Assembly (NCBI RefSeq): GCF_024648825.1
Contig: NZ_JANBBE010000001.1
Location: forward strand, 1,488,001-1,552,000
Origin: Lentzea californiensis
GTDB taxonomy: Bacteria; Actinomycetota; Actinomycetes; Mycobacteriales; Pseudonocardiaceae
Length of the DNA stretch: 64,000 nucleotides
Direction: 5' to 3'
The first letter of the stretch is position 1, and each line of letters opens with the position of its first letter. Shown here one piece after another: positions 45,305 through 54,887 of this stretch. The notes below the pieces were generated by a model. It made no database searches and had not been told where the DNA came from. It worked only from the letters and a program-made list of their open reading frames with translations. The position numbers and the translations under genes are program-made.

Positions 45305-46359
45305 CCTCCGATGGAGCTCATGGGGCGGTCTGGCTGCGAGAAGCCCGCGTCGTTGATGCCGTGACCGGCCGCCTTGGCCCACATGGTGGCACGCCAGGCG
45401 TCGGCGATCGCGGCGTCGGGGGAGCCGTCGCGCAGCAGTGCGCGCAGGTCGGTCTCGCCCTGGCTGAACAGGCAGTTGCGGATCTGACCGTCCGAGGTGA
45501 GCCGGGTGCGGTCGCAGGCGGCGCAGAACGGCCTGGTCACCGACGCGATCACGCCGACGACCGCGGGGCCGCCGTCGACCAGCCAGCGTTCGGCCGGGGC
45601 ACCGCCGCGCGGGACCTCCGACGGGGTCAGCGTGAACGCCGACGAGAGCATCGTGAGGATCTCATCGGCCGTGACCATGTTCGTGCGCGTCCAGCCGTGC
45701 TGCGCGTCGAGTGGCATCTGTTCGATGAACCGCAGCTGGTAGCCGTTCTCGACGCAGAACCGCAGCAGCGGGACCGCCTCGTCCTCGTTCATCCCGCGCA
45801 TCAGCACGGAGTTGACCTTCACCGGCTCCAGTCCGGCCTCGCGGGCGGCGTCGAGGCCGTCCAGCACGTCCGTGATGCGGTCGCGCCTGGTCAGCGTCGC
45901 GAACCGGTCCGGGTCGAGGGTGTCGAGCGAGACGTTGATCCGGTTCAGGCCGGCGTCCTTCAACGACTGCGCGCGGCGCGACAGGCCGATGCCGTTCGAG
46001 GTCATCGACATGCGCGGTCGCGGTTCGAGCTCGGCCGTCGCGGCGATGACCTGCTCCAGGCCGCGGCGCAGCAACGGCTCACCGCCGGTGAACCTGATGT
46101 CGGTCACGCCCAGGTCGACCACGGCGATGCGCATGAGCCGGATCAGCTCGGCGTCCGTGAGCAGCTCGTCCTTCTGCAGCCAGTCGAGGCCCTCGGCGGG
46201 CATGCAGTAGGTGCAGCGCAGGTTGCAGCGGTCGGTCAGCGAGACCCGGAGGTCCTTCGCCACCCGCCCGAACCTGTCGACGAGCAGCGGCGAGTCCGGA
46301 CGTGCGGACACGTCCGGCGTACCACGCACGATGGGTAGTCCCAACTCCACTGCTGTCAC
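45301..46359 (-). CDS. moaA: GTP 3',8-cyclase MoaA (radical SAM)
   Basis: A 352-residue enzyme for the first step of molybdenum cofactor synthesis. The radical SAM cluster motif is LTDRCNLRCTYCMPAEGLDW, with IRFTGGEPLLRRGLEQVI next. The C-terminal 4Fe-4S ligands are FCAACDRTRLTSDGQIRNC. The chain ends SSIGG with the conserved catalytic Gly-Gly tail. GTG 46359 is preferred; an inverted repeat lies at 46361-46380 directly upstream. Confidence 0.95.
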   Translation of the reverse strand: MTAVELGLPIVRGTPDVSARPDSPLLVDRFGRVAKDLRVSLTDRCNLRCTYCMPAEGLDWLQKDELLTDAELIRLMRIAVVDLGVTDIRFTGGEPLLRRGLEQVIAATAELEPRPRMSMTSNGIGLSRRAQSLKDAGLNRINVSLDTLDPDRFATLTRRDRITDVLDGLDAAREAGLEPVKVNSVLMRGMNEDEAVPLLRFCVENGYQLRFIEQMPLDAQHGWTRTNMVTADEILTMLSSAFTLTPSEVPRGGAPAERWLVDGGPAVVGVIASVTRPFCAACDRTRLTSDGQIRNCLFSQGETDLRALLRDGSPDAAIADAWRATMWAKAAGHGINDAGFSQPDRPMSSIGG

Positions 46360-46360
46360 C

Positions 46361-46380
46361 TTGTTCAGCTTAATGAACAA
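46361..46380. promoter_or_regulatory. Inverted repeat at the moaA start
   Basis: TTGTTCA-GCTTAA-TGAACAA is a perfect 7-base inverted repeat that ends 2 bases from the moaA GTG. It could be an operator or an mRNA stem limiting translation. The divergent MarR-type gene makes a MarR-family ligand plausible, but the half-site differs from the MarR-gene palindrome. Confidence 0.5.
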
Positions 46381-46451
46381 CTCCTTGTAGGTGACTCCAC
46401 AAACGAGGTTTCTCACGTTCCGCCCGTTTGGAGCACTCTGACAACAAAATG

Positions 46452-46466
46452 TCTTAGCGGCTAAGA
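46452..46466. promoter_or_regulatory. MarR-type operator at the MarR gene start
   Basis: TCTTAG-CGG-CTAAGA is a perfect palindrome of the TTAG...CTAA type bound by MarR/SlyA proteins. Its final A is the first base of the possible start ATG 46466, so autorepression is likely. Confidence 0.7.
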
Positions 46467-46921
46467 TGTTCAACATGGAACCTGAGGTGCTGGAGAGGTT
46501 CACCTGGTACATGCGGGAGCAGAGCGCGCTCACCGTCATGTTCCACGCTCGGGTCGCCGAGCAGATGGGCCTGTCCGCGACGGACGAGAAGTGCCTCGAT
46601 CTCGCCATGCGGGCGGACGGCCCGCTCACCGCGGGCCGGATCGCCGACCTGTCCGGTCTCTCCACCGGGGCCGTCACGGGCGTGATCGACCGCCTCGAGC
46701 GTGCCGGATATGTCCGTCGTGTCCGTGATCCTCACGACCGCCGCAAGGTCCTGGTCGAGGTCACGGTGGGCGACGTGGACAAGTTCGGTGAACCGTTCGA
46801 GAAGGCCCGCGACAGCATGGTCGAGGTCCTGGGCCACTTCGACGAAGACGAACTTCAGGTGATCGAGCGTTATCTCAAGCTCCAGACCGAGACGTTTCGC
46901 AAGCGCGTGATCGATACTTAG
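46466..46921 (+). CDS. MarR-family transcriptional regulator
   Basis: About 151 residues. The winged helix-turn-helix is seen as [20 protein letters not shown] then [20 protein letters not shown], with Arg-Lys following in the wing (DRRKVLVEV). ATG 46466 gives [15 protein letters not shown] 46475 is equally possible. Neither has a ribosome site, so a leaderless transcript is likely. The perfect TCTTAG-CGG-CTAAGA palindrome overlaps the start. It may control moaA, which is divergent, or the HAD gene that follows 5 bases later. Confidence 0.88.
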   Translation: MFNMEPEVLERFTWYMREQSALTVMFHARVAEQMGLSATDEKCLDLAMRADGPLTAGRIADLSGLSTGAVTGVIDRLERAGYVRRVRDPHDRRKVLVEVTVGDVDKFGEPFEKARDSMVEVLGHFDEDELQVIERYLKLQTETFRKRVIDT

Positions 46922-46925
46922 ACCC

Positions 46926-47714
46926 ATGTGGCACTACTTGATGGACATGGACGGCGTCCTCGTGCATGAGGAGCACCTGATCCCGGGAGCGGACGAGTTC
47001 GTCGCGGAGCTGCGGGCGTCGGAGACCCCGTTCCTCGTGCTCACGAACAACTCCATCTACACGCCACGGGACCTGCGTGCGCGCCTGCAGCGCACGGGCC
47101 TCGACATCCCCGAGAAGTCCATCTGGACGTCCGCGCTGGCCACGGCGAAGTTCCTCGACTCGCAGCGCCCGAACGGCTCGGCGTTTGTGATCGGTGAGGC
47201 CGGCCTCACCACGGCGCTGCACGAGATCGGCTACGTGCTGACCGACCGCGACCCGGACTACGTCGTGCTCGGCGAGACCCGCACCTACAGCTTCACCGCG
47301 ATCACCAAGGCCATCCGCCTGGTCGAGGAGGGCGCGAAGTTCATCGCGACCAACCCCGACGCGACCGGTCCGTCGCGCGAGGGCTCGCTTCCCGCGACCG
47401 GCGCCGTGGCGGCGCTGATCGAGCGCGCCACCGGCCGTGAGCCGTATTACGTCGGCAAGCCGAACCCGTTGATGATGCGCTCGGCCCTGCGCACCCTGGG
47501 CTCGCACTCCGAGCAGGCGCTGATGATCGGCGACCGTATGGACACCGACGTGCGGTCGGGCCTGGAAGCGGGCCTGTCGACCATCCTCGTGCTGTCCGGG
47601 GTCTTCACCGCCGAGTCCGCCGAGATGTTCCCGTACCGGCCGACGCGCGTGCTGAAGTCGATCGCGGACCTCGTCGGTCACTCCGCGGACCCGTTCGGCG
47701 ACTGGACCGGCTGA
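46926..47714 (+). CDS. HAD-IIA (NagD-like) sugar/nucleotide phosphatase
   Basis: A 262-residue HAD hydrolase with a C2 cap. The nucleophile motif is [19 protein letters not shown], motif II is [11 protein letters not shown], the Lys motif is [14 protein letters not shown] and motif IV is [18 protein letters not shown]. It should dephosphorylate small phosphorylated substrates. It lies 4 bases after the MarR gene, so the two probably share a transcript. Confidence 0.9.
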   Translation: MWHYLMDMDGVLVHEEHLIPGADEFVAELRASETPFLVLTNNSIYTPRDLRARLQRTGLDIPEKSIWTSALATAKFLDSQRPNGSAFVIGEAGLTTALHEIGYVLTDRDPDYVVLGETRTYSFTAITKAIRLVEEGAKFIATNPDATGPSREGSLPATGAVAALIERATGREPYYVGKPNPLMMRSALRTLGSHSEQALMIGDRMDTDVRSGLEAGLSTILVLSGVFTAESAEMFPYRPTRVLKSIADLVGHSADPFGDWTG

Positions 47715-47758
47715 CGTTCAGGCTCGCCTGAGACGCGCAAATCCCGTGGACGGACGAA

Positions 47759-47793
47759 GGCGGGGCATCGGGACGTGCTCCCGATGCCCCGCC
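47759..47793. terminator. Perfect 14-bp bidirectional terminator
   Basis: GGCGGGGCATCGGG (47759-47772) pairs perfectly with CCCGATGCCCCGCC (47780-47793) between convergent genes. Confidence 0.8.
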
Positions 47794-47839
47794 CACGAAG
47801 CGGAGAAGGGTGGTCAGGGCGACTGCTCTGGCCCCTCGA

Positions 47840-49939
47840 TCACCAGGCTTCGATCTCACCGAACTGCAGGTAGTGGTCGCCGAAGGAGTCCGCGCCGAAC
47901 CCGGTCCCAATGATCTTGAGGTAGCGGGTTGCCGAGGTCGGGATCGGGAAAGACCGGCCAGGCTGTCCAGGAGTCGCGATGCCCGCTCCGGTTGCCACCG
48001 TGGTCCAGGTCTGACCGTCACCGGACACCTCGATGGTGACGTCGGACGGGAATCCGGAACGACCGTCGAGCTGGTCGGTCCTGGGCAGCAGGTCCACCCG
48101 GTCGACCGCGGTCGGTGCCGCGAGGTCGACGGTGACCGACTCGCTGCGGCCCGCGGGCCCGACACCGCTGGACCACCCGGCGGCGCCGTTGCCGGTGTAG
48201 ACGCGGGTCCCGTCGGTGGCGTTGCTACGACCCCACCCTGGCAGCGCTTCGATCGAACTGGCCGAGGACACGGTCTTGCCGGTGGCCAAGCTCGCGCCGT
48301 AGGCCTCGATCTCGGCGAACTGCATGCGGTAGTGCCCGTTGTCGTCCGTGCTGAGGCTGGTGCCGGTGACCTTCAGGTAGCGGCCGGACTTCCCGGCCAG
48401 GCTGAATTCCTGAGCACCTGCGCCCGGCCTGCCGTAGCCGGTGCGGGTGACCGCGGTCGTCCAGTTCGTGCCGTCGCCGGACACTTCGATCGTGAAGTCA
48501 CGCGGGAAGCCCGTACCGGTGGCGGCGCCATCGGATCGCGGGTAGAGGTCCACCCGGCTCAACGGCTGGGAACGCCCCAGATCGACCGTCAGCCACTCCG
48601 CGTGGTTCGCGGTGAGGCTGTTGTTGCTGCTCCAGCCCGCGGAATCCGAGGTGGTCGTCCGGACACCGTCGACCACCGCCGCCGTGCTCCAGGCCGGGAT
48701 ACCGCCGACGGTGCTGGAGGCGACGGCCGCCTTGCCCTGGGCCGAATTCGGGCCGTAGGCCTCGATCTCGGCGAACTGCATGCGGTAGTGCCCGTTGTCG
48801 TCCGTGCTGAGGCTGGTGCCGGTGACCTTCAGGTAGCGGCCGGACTTCCCGGCCAGGCTGAATTCCTGAGCACCTGCGCCCGGCCTGCCGTAGCCGGTGC
48901 GGGTGACCGCGGTCGTCCAGTTCGTGCCGTCGCCGGACACTTCGATCGTGAAGTCACGCGGGAAGCCCGTGCCCGTGGCGGCGCCATCGGATCGCGGGTA
49001 GAGGTCCACCCGGCTCAACGGCTGGGAACGCCCCAGGTCGACCGTCAGCCACTCCGCGTGGTTCGCGGCGAGGTTGTCGTTGCTGCTCCAGCCGGACGAA
49101 GCCGAGGTGGACGCCCGGACACCGTCGACCACCGCCGCCGTGCTCCAGGCCGGGATACCGCCGACGGTGCTGGAGGCGGTCACCACCCTGTTCTGCGCCA
49201 GGTTGGCGTTGGCCTGTTCGAGTTGCCGGATCCAGCCGGCGAGGTCGTCCACCCGCGACTCGGTGCTGCCCTTCCGGGTCTCGGTCACACCAAGGCAGCC
49301 GTGCTGCCACGAGGTGGAGTTGACGGCGACCAGCTCGACCCGACCGGCGGTCTCGCGGAAAGCCGGGCCGCCCGCGTCACCCTTGCAGGTGTCCGCACCG
49401 GCGGAGTTGGTGAGGGCGAGGGTGGTGTCGGCGACAGCCCCGGCGGTGAACTCGGTGACGGCGAGCCGGTCGGGCACCCAGTCGGTCGCGGTGCGGCCGT
49501 AGCCCGCGACGCGCAGGGTCTCCCCAGTGCTCGGCGCGGTGGTGCTCACCGGAATCGGGGCGATGTCGTTGATGGTCGTGTCGAGCCTGGCCAGCACCAC
49601 GTTCCGGTCCGCGCGCGGCACGAGGGTGGTGACCTTGGCCACCCGGCCTGCGGTGCCCACGAGGTTGGTCCGCCCGATGGTGACGGTGGTGGGTTTCGCC
49701 GGAGCACCGGTCCGTTGGGCGTTCTCCGGGAAGCACGAGCGGGCGGTGATGACCCACTGCGGGTCGATCAGGGCGCCCGTGCACGCCCGGCCCTCGATCT
49801 CCACCTTCGCGACGAACTGGTACGTGCCGTCCGGAACGGGCGTACCACCCGAGCCGGCCTGAGCCGATCCGGTGACGAGCAGACCGCTCGCGAGCACGGC
49901 TGCCACCAAGGCGACGACTCTTCTATCTTGCTGTGACAT
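47840..49939 (-). CDS. Secreted trypsin-fold pseudoprotease with three discoidin (F5/8 type C) domains
   Basis: A 699-residue protein with a signal peptide ending TGSAQA. Residues 35-235 have a trypsin fold (ACTGALIDPQWVITARSC, CKGDAGGPAF), but all three catalytic positions are changed: His to Ser68, Asp to Asn113 and Ser to Ala189. It should therefore bind rather than cut. Three discoidin/CBM32-type domains follow (about 243-395, 396-547 and 548-699), each with SSTVGGIPAWSTAAVVDG-like or equivalent starts and a FAEIEAY-like end. They probably bind sugars or surfaces. Domains 1 and 2 are almost identical at DNA level. Confidence 0.88.
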   Translation of the reverse strand: MSQQDRRVVALVAAVLASGLLVTGSAQAGSGGTPVPDGTYQFVAKVEIEGRACTGALIDPQWVITARSCFPENAQRTGAPAKPTTVTIGRTNLVGTAGRVAKVTTLVPRADRNVVLARLDTTINDIAPIPVSTTAPSTGETLRVAGYGRTATDWVPDRLAVTEFTAGAVADTTLALTNSAGADTCKGDAGGPAFRETAGRVELVAVNSTSWQHGCLGVTETRKGSTESRVDDLAGWIRQLEQANANLAQNRVVTASSTVGGIPAWSTAAVVDGVRASTSASSGWSSNDNLAANHAEWLTVDLGRSQPLSRVDLYPRSDGAATGTGFPRDFTIEVSGDGTNWTTAVTRTGYGRPGAGAQEFSLAGKSGRYLKVTGTSLSTDDNGHYRMQFAEIEAYGPNSAQGKAAVASSTVGGIPAWSTAAVVDGVRTTTSDSAGWSSNNSLTANHAEWLTVDLGRSQPLSRVDLYPRSDGAATGTGFPRDFTIEVSGDGTNWTTAVTRTGYGRPGAGAQEFSLAGKSGRYLKVTGTSLSTDDNGHYRMQFAEIEAYGASLATGKTVSSASSIEALPGWGRSNATDGTRVYTGNGAAGWSSGVGPAGRSESVTVDLAAPTAVDRVDLLPRTDQLDGRSGFPSDVTIEVSGDGQTWTTVATGAGIATPGQPGRSFPIPTSATRYLKIIGTGFGADSFGDHYLQFGEIEAW
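48301..49212. repeat. 456-bp tandem duplication encoding two discoidin domains
   Basis: Bases 48301-48756 and 48757-49212 are two copies of a 456-bp (152-codon) unit. Stretches of over 200 bases, such as 48301-48520 against 48757-48976, look identical apart from a few third-position changes. The period keeps the frame. Confidence 0.85.
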
Positions 49940-50014
49940 TTTTTGAACCCTTGCGCGTTCGAGAGCGACGTCTAGTCGCTGAATAAATGAATCGACCGAT
50001 CACCTGTTTTCTGG

Positions 50015-50521
50015 TTAGGCGAAAGAACGCAGTTCGACCAGGGCGGCCACACCCTCCTCAGGGTGGATGCTCTCACCAACCGGAGTCAGCTCACCGGACT
50101 TGATGGTGTATTCCCGCTTGACTTCCTGGCCATCGACCTGAGCGGTCAGCACGGCCTTGATCTTGAGGCTGCCTGCCTTGATGAAGTACGTCGAGGGGAT
50201 TTCCAAAGCCAGATGCGCATCGCGGCCGGTGACCCTGAAGCAGGCGATGTGATCAGGCGTGGTGATGCTGTCGCTCTCGACGGTGAGCAGGTCGCCACCC
50301 ACCGCGCAGTCCACCCAGTAAATCCTGCCGTCGCCCTTCTTCAAGGTCATGCCGATCGCCGCGGCAGCCTCCTTGTTCGGGTGCTCGAAGTCCTCTATGA
50401 GCGACGACTGCTCCGTCGGGCCGTCGGAGGCGGCACCCATGCTCTGCGCACTTGCCGTCGTCACCAGGATCGCGGCGGCACTCAACACGCCCACACAGGC
50501 AATGGTCAAAGACGAACGCAT
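50015..50521 (-). CDS. Small secreted protein of unknown function
   Basis: A 168-residue protein with a signal peptide (LTIACVGVLSAAAILVTTAS then AQS). The mature chain has two Cys (WVDCAVGGD and HIACFRVTG) that could form a disulfide, and a beta-rich C-terminus (AHLALEIPSTYFIKAGSLKI, REYTIKSGELTPVG). ATG 50521 is preferred over a longer start because TGGGGGTT lies upstream and the signal then begins at once. No family was recognised. It is divergent from the large polymorphic toxin gene and may be functionally linked to it. Confidence 0.68.
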   Translation of the reverse strand: MRSSLTIACVGVLSAAAILVTTASAQSMGAASDGPTEQSSLIEDFEHPNKEAAAAIGMTLKKGDGRIYWVDCAVGGDLLTVESDSITTPDHIACFRVTGRDAHLALEIPSTYFIKAGSLKIKAVLTAQVDGQEVKREYTIKSGELTPVGESIHPEEGVAALVELRSFA

Positions 50522-50789
50522 GAAAAAGAACCCCCAGTGCAGAAAAGGACACAAAACACGATAAAGCAAGATCAACAAAGGACTGTGCAACTGCGGAAGT
50601 GCACGACGAATATTGCCCTACACTCCATTGAACCCCCAGGTCAGCCCCCATCGTGCCAAGCAGGAAGATACAACTTGACGATTCGCGCGTCAATGCTAAG
50701 GTGGCGCGAACTTTCCCGGAGTAGCGAGGAACACGGGCTCTCGCCATCTGGACATCTTCTCGGGGAAAGCGTTGACAACTGGGGGATTT

Positions 50790-53700
50790 GTGGACGACAA
50801 CGTCCGTATAGATTTGTCGCGCGCGGGTACCGCGCGCGTTACAGTAATTCTCGTCACCATCATGGCCCTGGTCGCCGCGATCCTCGGCACCTCCGCCACC
50901 GTGACCCCGCCACGAGCAAGCGCCCAAACCGCCCTCGACGACCGGGCCGTGGCCGTCGAACTGCTCAAGACCGGCGGCCGAGCCACCAAGAGCGCCGCCG
51001 AAGCCGCACTCCTGGGCTCAGACGACCAACTCCGCCAGTTCGTCACCACCGGCCAGCACGTCACCACCACCCACGACAACCGCCTCAGAACCGGCCAGAT
51101 CATGGCCGTTTCGGGCCGACGGGTCCGTGAAGCCGCCCAGGCCGCACTCGGCGGCACCCCGGAAGACGTCCGGAAGTTCCTGGCCGGAGGCTGGCAGGAA
51201 CCGCACCGCCTCGACCTCCGGGCCAAGGTCGGCGAGATCATGGCGGCCAACGGCCCCACCACCCGACGCGCTGCCCAGACAGCGCTCGAGGGCACCGCCG
51301 AGGACGTCCTCGAGTTCATCGCCGCCGGCCAGTACTCCCCGGCCGTCATCGACCGCCGCAAGAAGGTCGGCGGGATCATGGCCACCGGCGGCACGGAGGT
51401 CAACAAAGCCGCCCAGATCGCCCTCAACGGCAGCGACGACGACGTCCAGGAGTTCCTCGCGACCGGCCAGCACACGGCACGGGCCAGGGACAACGAACAG
51501 GCCAGCATCACCGAACTGGTCAACCTCGCCCAAGCCGCGGGCACGGAAGCCGCCCTCGAGACCGAAGCCGCCAAGGAGGCCTCCGGACGAGCCGTCGCCG
51601 CAGCCGAACAAGCCAAACAGGCAGCACTGACAGCCGCGGCCGAAGCCGCCGCGGCGAAGGACGACGCCGCTGCCGCCGCGGCCGCCGCCGGACGGGCCGC
51701 CGACTTCGCCGGCCGCGCCGCCAGCGCCGCACAGGAAGCCGTCTCCGCCGCCAACTCCGCGAACAACGCCGCCCGCGTCGCCTCCAACGCCGCCATGCAG
51801 GCAGCCTCCGCCGCCTCCGCCGCCGCGCAGGCAGCCTCCGACGCCCGCGGCGCCGCCGCGGACGCCGCAACCGATGCGAACCAGGCCGCCAACGCCAGGA
51901 TCGCCGCGCAGAAGGCACGGGACGTCGCCGCGGGCGCACGCCTTGCCGCGGAAGCGTCCAGGGCCGCCGGCGACGCCGCCAACCAGGCAGCGGGCGCCGC
52001 CCGAGCCGCATCGAGCGCGGGCGCCAACGCCGACCGGGCCGCCTCCGCCGCCGAGGACGCCGCCAACCAGGCCGGCGTGTCCGGCGCGGAAGCCGAACGC
52101 GCCCGGCGCGCCGCGGCAGACGCCCACAAGTTCGCCGGACAGGCCAACCGGGCCGCCACCAACGCCGAATCACTGGCCAACCAGGCAGCCAAGGCCGCCG
52201 GAGACGCCTACCGCGCCGCGATGAGCGCCGCCGAACACGCCGAAAACGCCGCCAGAGCCGCAGACGAGGCCGCCGCACACGCCGGAGAAGCCGAGAAAGC
52301 CGCCCAGGAATCGGAGAAACACGCCAAAGCAGCCCACGAGGCCGCTCAGGCAGCGACCGATGCCACCAATCTCGCCATCGACATCGAGAAGAACGCCCGC
52401 ACAGCGGACAGCAACCGTCTGCAGTTGCTGCAGGACGAGGGCGTCGCAGCCGCGGAAAAGGTGAAGAGGGACCTCGCCGACCACGCCGCCTACGAGACCG
52501 CGGAGGCAGCGCGGATCGATCAGGAAACGCAGGCGCTGCTGAACGCGGCGCTGCACGCGGCCATCACTCCAGGCGTGGACGACGCCACGATGTTGCAGGC
52601 CGGACGGCAGGCGGCGCTGCGGTTGCGCAACGTCGGTGGGTCCTGGAGCCGCTCGGCAGCCGAACAGGCGCTGGCAGGCGGTGCCACGGAGATGTACAGC
52701 TACCTGACGCAGCGACGGACCAGGGCGGCTGAAGCCGACGACCTGGCGCGGGTGCGGCACGTGGCCAAGACGACTCCGAACGAGAGGAAGCAGGCCGCGG
52801 CGTACAGCGCCGTTCGCGGTGACCCCGAGGACATCGAGGAGTTCCTGCGGACGCAGGACTACGAGGGCAAGGTGGTCGACGACCGCAAAGAGGTCGGCCT
52901 GATCATGTCCAAGGGCGGCCCGGCCACTCAACGGGCCGGTCAGAAAGCCCTGGAGGGCACACCCTCCGACGTGACCGAGTTCCTGGCCAAGGGCCAGTTC
53001 GACTCGGCCAACCTGGACGACCGGATGAAGGCCGGCGAGATCATCGGCTCCGGCGGCCCCGAGGTGAAGGCGGCAGGCCAGATCGCGTTGGCAGGCCCGC
53101 CGTCCTACGTGCGGGAGTTCGTGCAGACCGGTCAGCACAAAGCCAGGCAGCGCGATGAACTGGTGGCCTCGCACGTGTCGACGGTGCGAAGGCTCATCGC
53201 CGAAGGCTCACGGATCGCGGCGACCGCGCGGGAGAACGCCGCGGAAGCCGCCAGGGTGGCCGCGGTGGCCCGCCACGCCGCCGACGAGGCCGCTGTGTGG
53301 GCCGACCGGGCCCGCAACTCGGCGAACGAGGCCGCGGAGTACGCCAAGCAGGCCAAGGCATCCGCCGACGCCGCACAGGTCTCGGCGAACCAGGCAGCCG
53401 AGTCTGCCAAGGTGGCTCGCTCCGCTGCCGACGCGGCGGCTCGCGATGCCGAATCGGCTTCACAAGCCGCGACGAGGGCCGCGAGTTCCGCCACCGCGGC
53501 CAGTGCCTCGGCGGCCGACGCGAGTCAGTCCGCTCAGGCCGCGCGCAGTTCGGCGGTCCAGGCAGGCAAGGATGCGGAGGCGGCTCAGGTCGCGGCCGAC
53601 GACGCCTACAACATCTCGATCTCCAAGAAGGCCGCGGAGGAGCAGCAGAACCAAAGCGGGCCGCTGAACGCCTCAGAGCAGGCCCAGTTGGAAGCCAGCT

Positions 53701-54887
53701 GCAACGGCGACGCGGCGTGCATCGAGAAGTTCAAGGCAGCGCAGCGCGATGCCAGCAAGACCATGATGGACTTCCTGCTGGAGAACGGCGCCGAGGTCAT
53801 CCTCGACCTCATCGGCTACAACGACGCCGTCAAGTGCTTCACCCAGGGTGACATCGAAGCGTGCATCTGGACCGCGGTCAACGCGCTGATGATGGCCAAC
53901 CCGCTCGCGCTGATCGGCAAGGGCGTGAAGCTGGCCGGGGCGATCGGCAGGGTGATCGGCAAGGTCGGCAAGTTCCTCAAGCGCTCAGAAGAAGCCGCGG
54001 GGGAGTTGAAGGCGGGCCGCAAGGCGATGCAGGACGCCGTGGAGGCCTGCACGGTGCCGGGCAACAGCTTCGCTCCGGCGACCAAGGTCTACATGGCCGA
54101 CGGTTCACGCAAAGAGATCAAGGACGTCGTGGTCGGTGATCAGGTCGCCGCGACCGACCCGCGGACCGGACTGTCCGGAGCCCGCGCGGTCACCAGGGTG
54201 ATCGTCGGCGAGGGCACGAAGCAGATGGTCTCGGTAGGTGTCGGCGGCCCGAACGCGGGCGTCGTCGAAGCGACCGCCCGGCACCCGTTCTGGGTCACCG
54301 ACCGTGGCCAGTGGATCGACGCGCGGGACGTCCGGGCAGGCGAGCACTTCCGGACCGTGACGGGTGACCAGGTGGCCGTCACGGGCACCACCAGGCACAC
54401 CGAGGTCATGAAGGTCTACAACCTCACGGTTGACGGCATTCACACCTACTACGTGCTGGCCGGGGACACGTCGGTCCTGGTGCACAACACAGGATGCCCG
54501 ACATCGGGCCCGAAGGGCGCCTGGGAGAGCAAGTCCGACTTCACCAGCACGAAGACCATGAACAAGAAGTACGACGCCCATGCCGGTGACTTCGGCATCA
54601 CCGGCAACCGGAACCCGGCGAAGCTCGCCGAGTTCGAAGCGGCCATGCGAGCGCACATGACCGCGCCGGACACGAAGATCTACCGGTTCAACTATCGCAA
54701 CCAAGGTCAGGCGATCGGCTTCATCGATCCAGAGACCAAGCTCATGGTCATGTTGCGCGCTGACGGAAGCTTTTGGTCTGCTTACGAGCTGAAGATCCAG
54801 AGGAAGATGGACAAGGTCATTCCCAACAAGACCCTCTCGGTCTACGACCAATTCGCCAGCATCATCGACAAGGGGTTCCTCTGGTGA
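50790..54887 (+). CDS. ALF-repeat polymorphic toxin with HINT domain and colicin D-like C-terminus
   Basis: A 1365-residue secreted protein. GTG 50790 gives RVTVILVTIMALVAAILGTS and a signal ending PRASA. Two blocks of ALF repeats (about 46-240 and 593-790; units like AALGGTPEDVRKFLAGG) alternate with two long Ala-rich helical segments (about 241-560 and 790-945). A hydrophobic pre-toxin region leads to a HINT domain (1087-1233, CTVPGNSFAPATKVYMADGS to LVHN) that could release the tip by self-cleavage. The tip (1235-1365) carries KKYDAHAGDFGITGNRNP, like colicin D-type tRNA anticodon nucleases, with His1264 a candidate catalytic residue. The next gene overlaps by 4 bases. Confidence 0.85.
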   Translation: MDDNVRIDLSRAGTARVTVILVTIMALVAAILGTSATVTPPRASAQTALDDRAVAVELLKTGGRATKSAAEAALLGSDDQLRQFVTTGQHVTTTHDNRLRTGQIMAVSGRRVREAAQAALGGTPEDVRKFLAGGWQEPHRLDLRAKVGEIMAANGPTTRRAAQTALEGTAEDVLEFIAAGQYSPAVIDRRKKVGGIMATGGTEVNKAAQIALNGSDDDVQEFLATGQHTARARDNEQASITELVNLAQAAGTEAALETEAAKEASGRAVAAAEQAKQAALTAAAEAAAAKDDAAAAAAAAGRAADFAGRAASAAQEAVSAANSANNAARVASNAAMQAASAASAAAQAASDARGAAADAATDANQAANARIAAQKARDVAAGARLAAEASRAAGDAANQAAGAARAASSAGANADRAASAAEDAANQAGVSGAEAERARRAAADAHKFAGQANRAATNAESLANQAAKAAGDAYRAAMSAAEHAENAARAADEAAAHAGEAEKAAQESEKHAKAAHEAAQAATDATNLAIDIEKNARTADSNRLQLLQDEGVAAAEKVKRDLADHAAYETAEAARIDQETQALLNAALHAAITPGVDDATMLQAGRQAALRLRNVGGSWSRSAAEQALAGGATEMYSYLTQRRTRAAEADDLARVRHVAKTTPNERKQAAAYSAVRGDPEDIEEFLRTQDYEGKVVDDRKEVGLIMSKGGPATQRAGQKALEGTPSDVTEFLAKGQFDSANLDDRMKAGEIIGSGGPEVKAAGQIALAGPPSYVREFVQTGQHKARQRDELVASHVSTVRRLIAEGSRIAATARENAAEAARVAAVARHAADEAAVWADRARNSANEAAEYAKQAKASADAAQVSANQAAESAKVARSAADAAARDAESASQAATRAASSATAASASAADASQSAQAARSSAVQAGKDAEAAQVAADDAYNISISKKAAEEQQNQSGPLNASEQAQLEASCNGDAACIEKFKAAQRDASKTMMDFLLENGAEVILDLIGYNDAVKCFTQGDIEACIWTAVNALMMANPLALIGKGVKLAGAIGRVIGKVGKFLKRSEEAAGELKAGRKAMQDAVEACTVPGNSFAPATKVYMADGSRKEIKDVVVGDQVAATDPRTGLSGARAVTRVIVGEGTKQMVSVGVGGPNAGVVEATARHPFWVTDRGQWIDARDVRAGEHFRTVTGDQVAVTGTTRHTEVMKVYNLTVDGIHTYYVLAGDTSVLVHNTGCPTSGPKGAWESKSDFTSTKTMNKKYDAHAGDFGITGNRNPAKLAEFEAAMRAHMTAPDTKIYRFNYRNQGQAIGFIDPETKLMVMLRADGSFWSAYELKIQRKMDKVIPNKTLSVYDQFASIIDKGFLW

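Noticed and set aside
47810-49936. 708-residue open frame antisense to the pseudoprotease-discoidin gene
   Set aside because: It repeats only because the discoidin units on the other strand are duplicated; it lacks a start signal and domains.
50772-50812. TTGACA with TATAGA as a sigma-70 promoter inside the toxin start region
   Set aside because: The spacing is 29 bases, too long for a usual promoter, and the pair overlaps the coding start.
50696-52192. 498-residue Ala-rich open frame antisense to the polymorphic toxin
   Set aside because: It arises from the Ala-rich stalk read on the other strand and has no signal or ribosome site.
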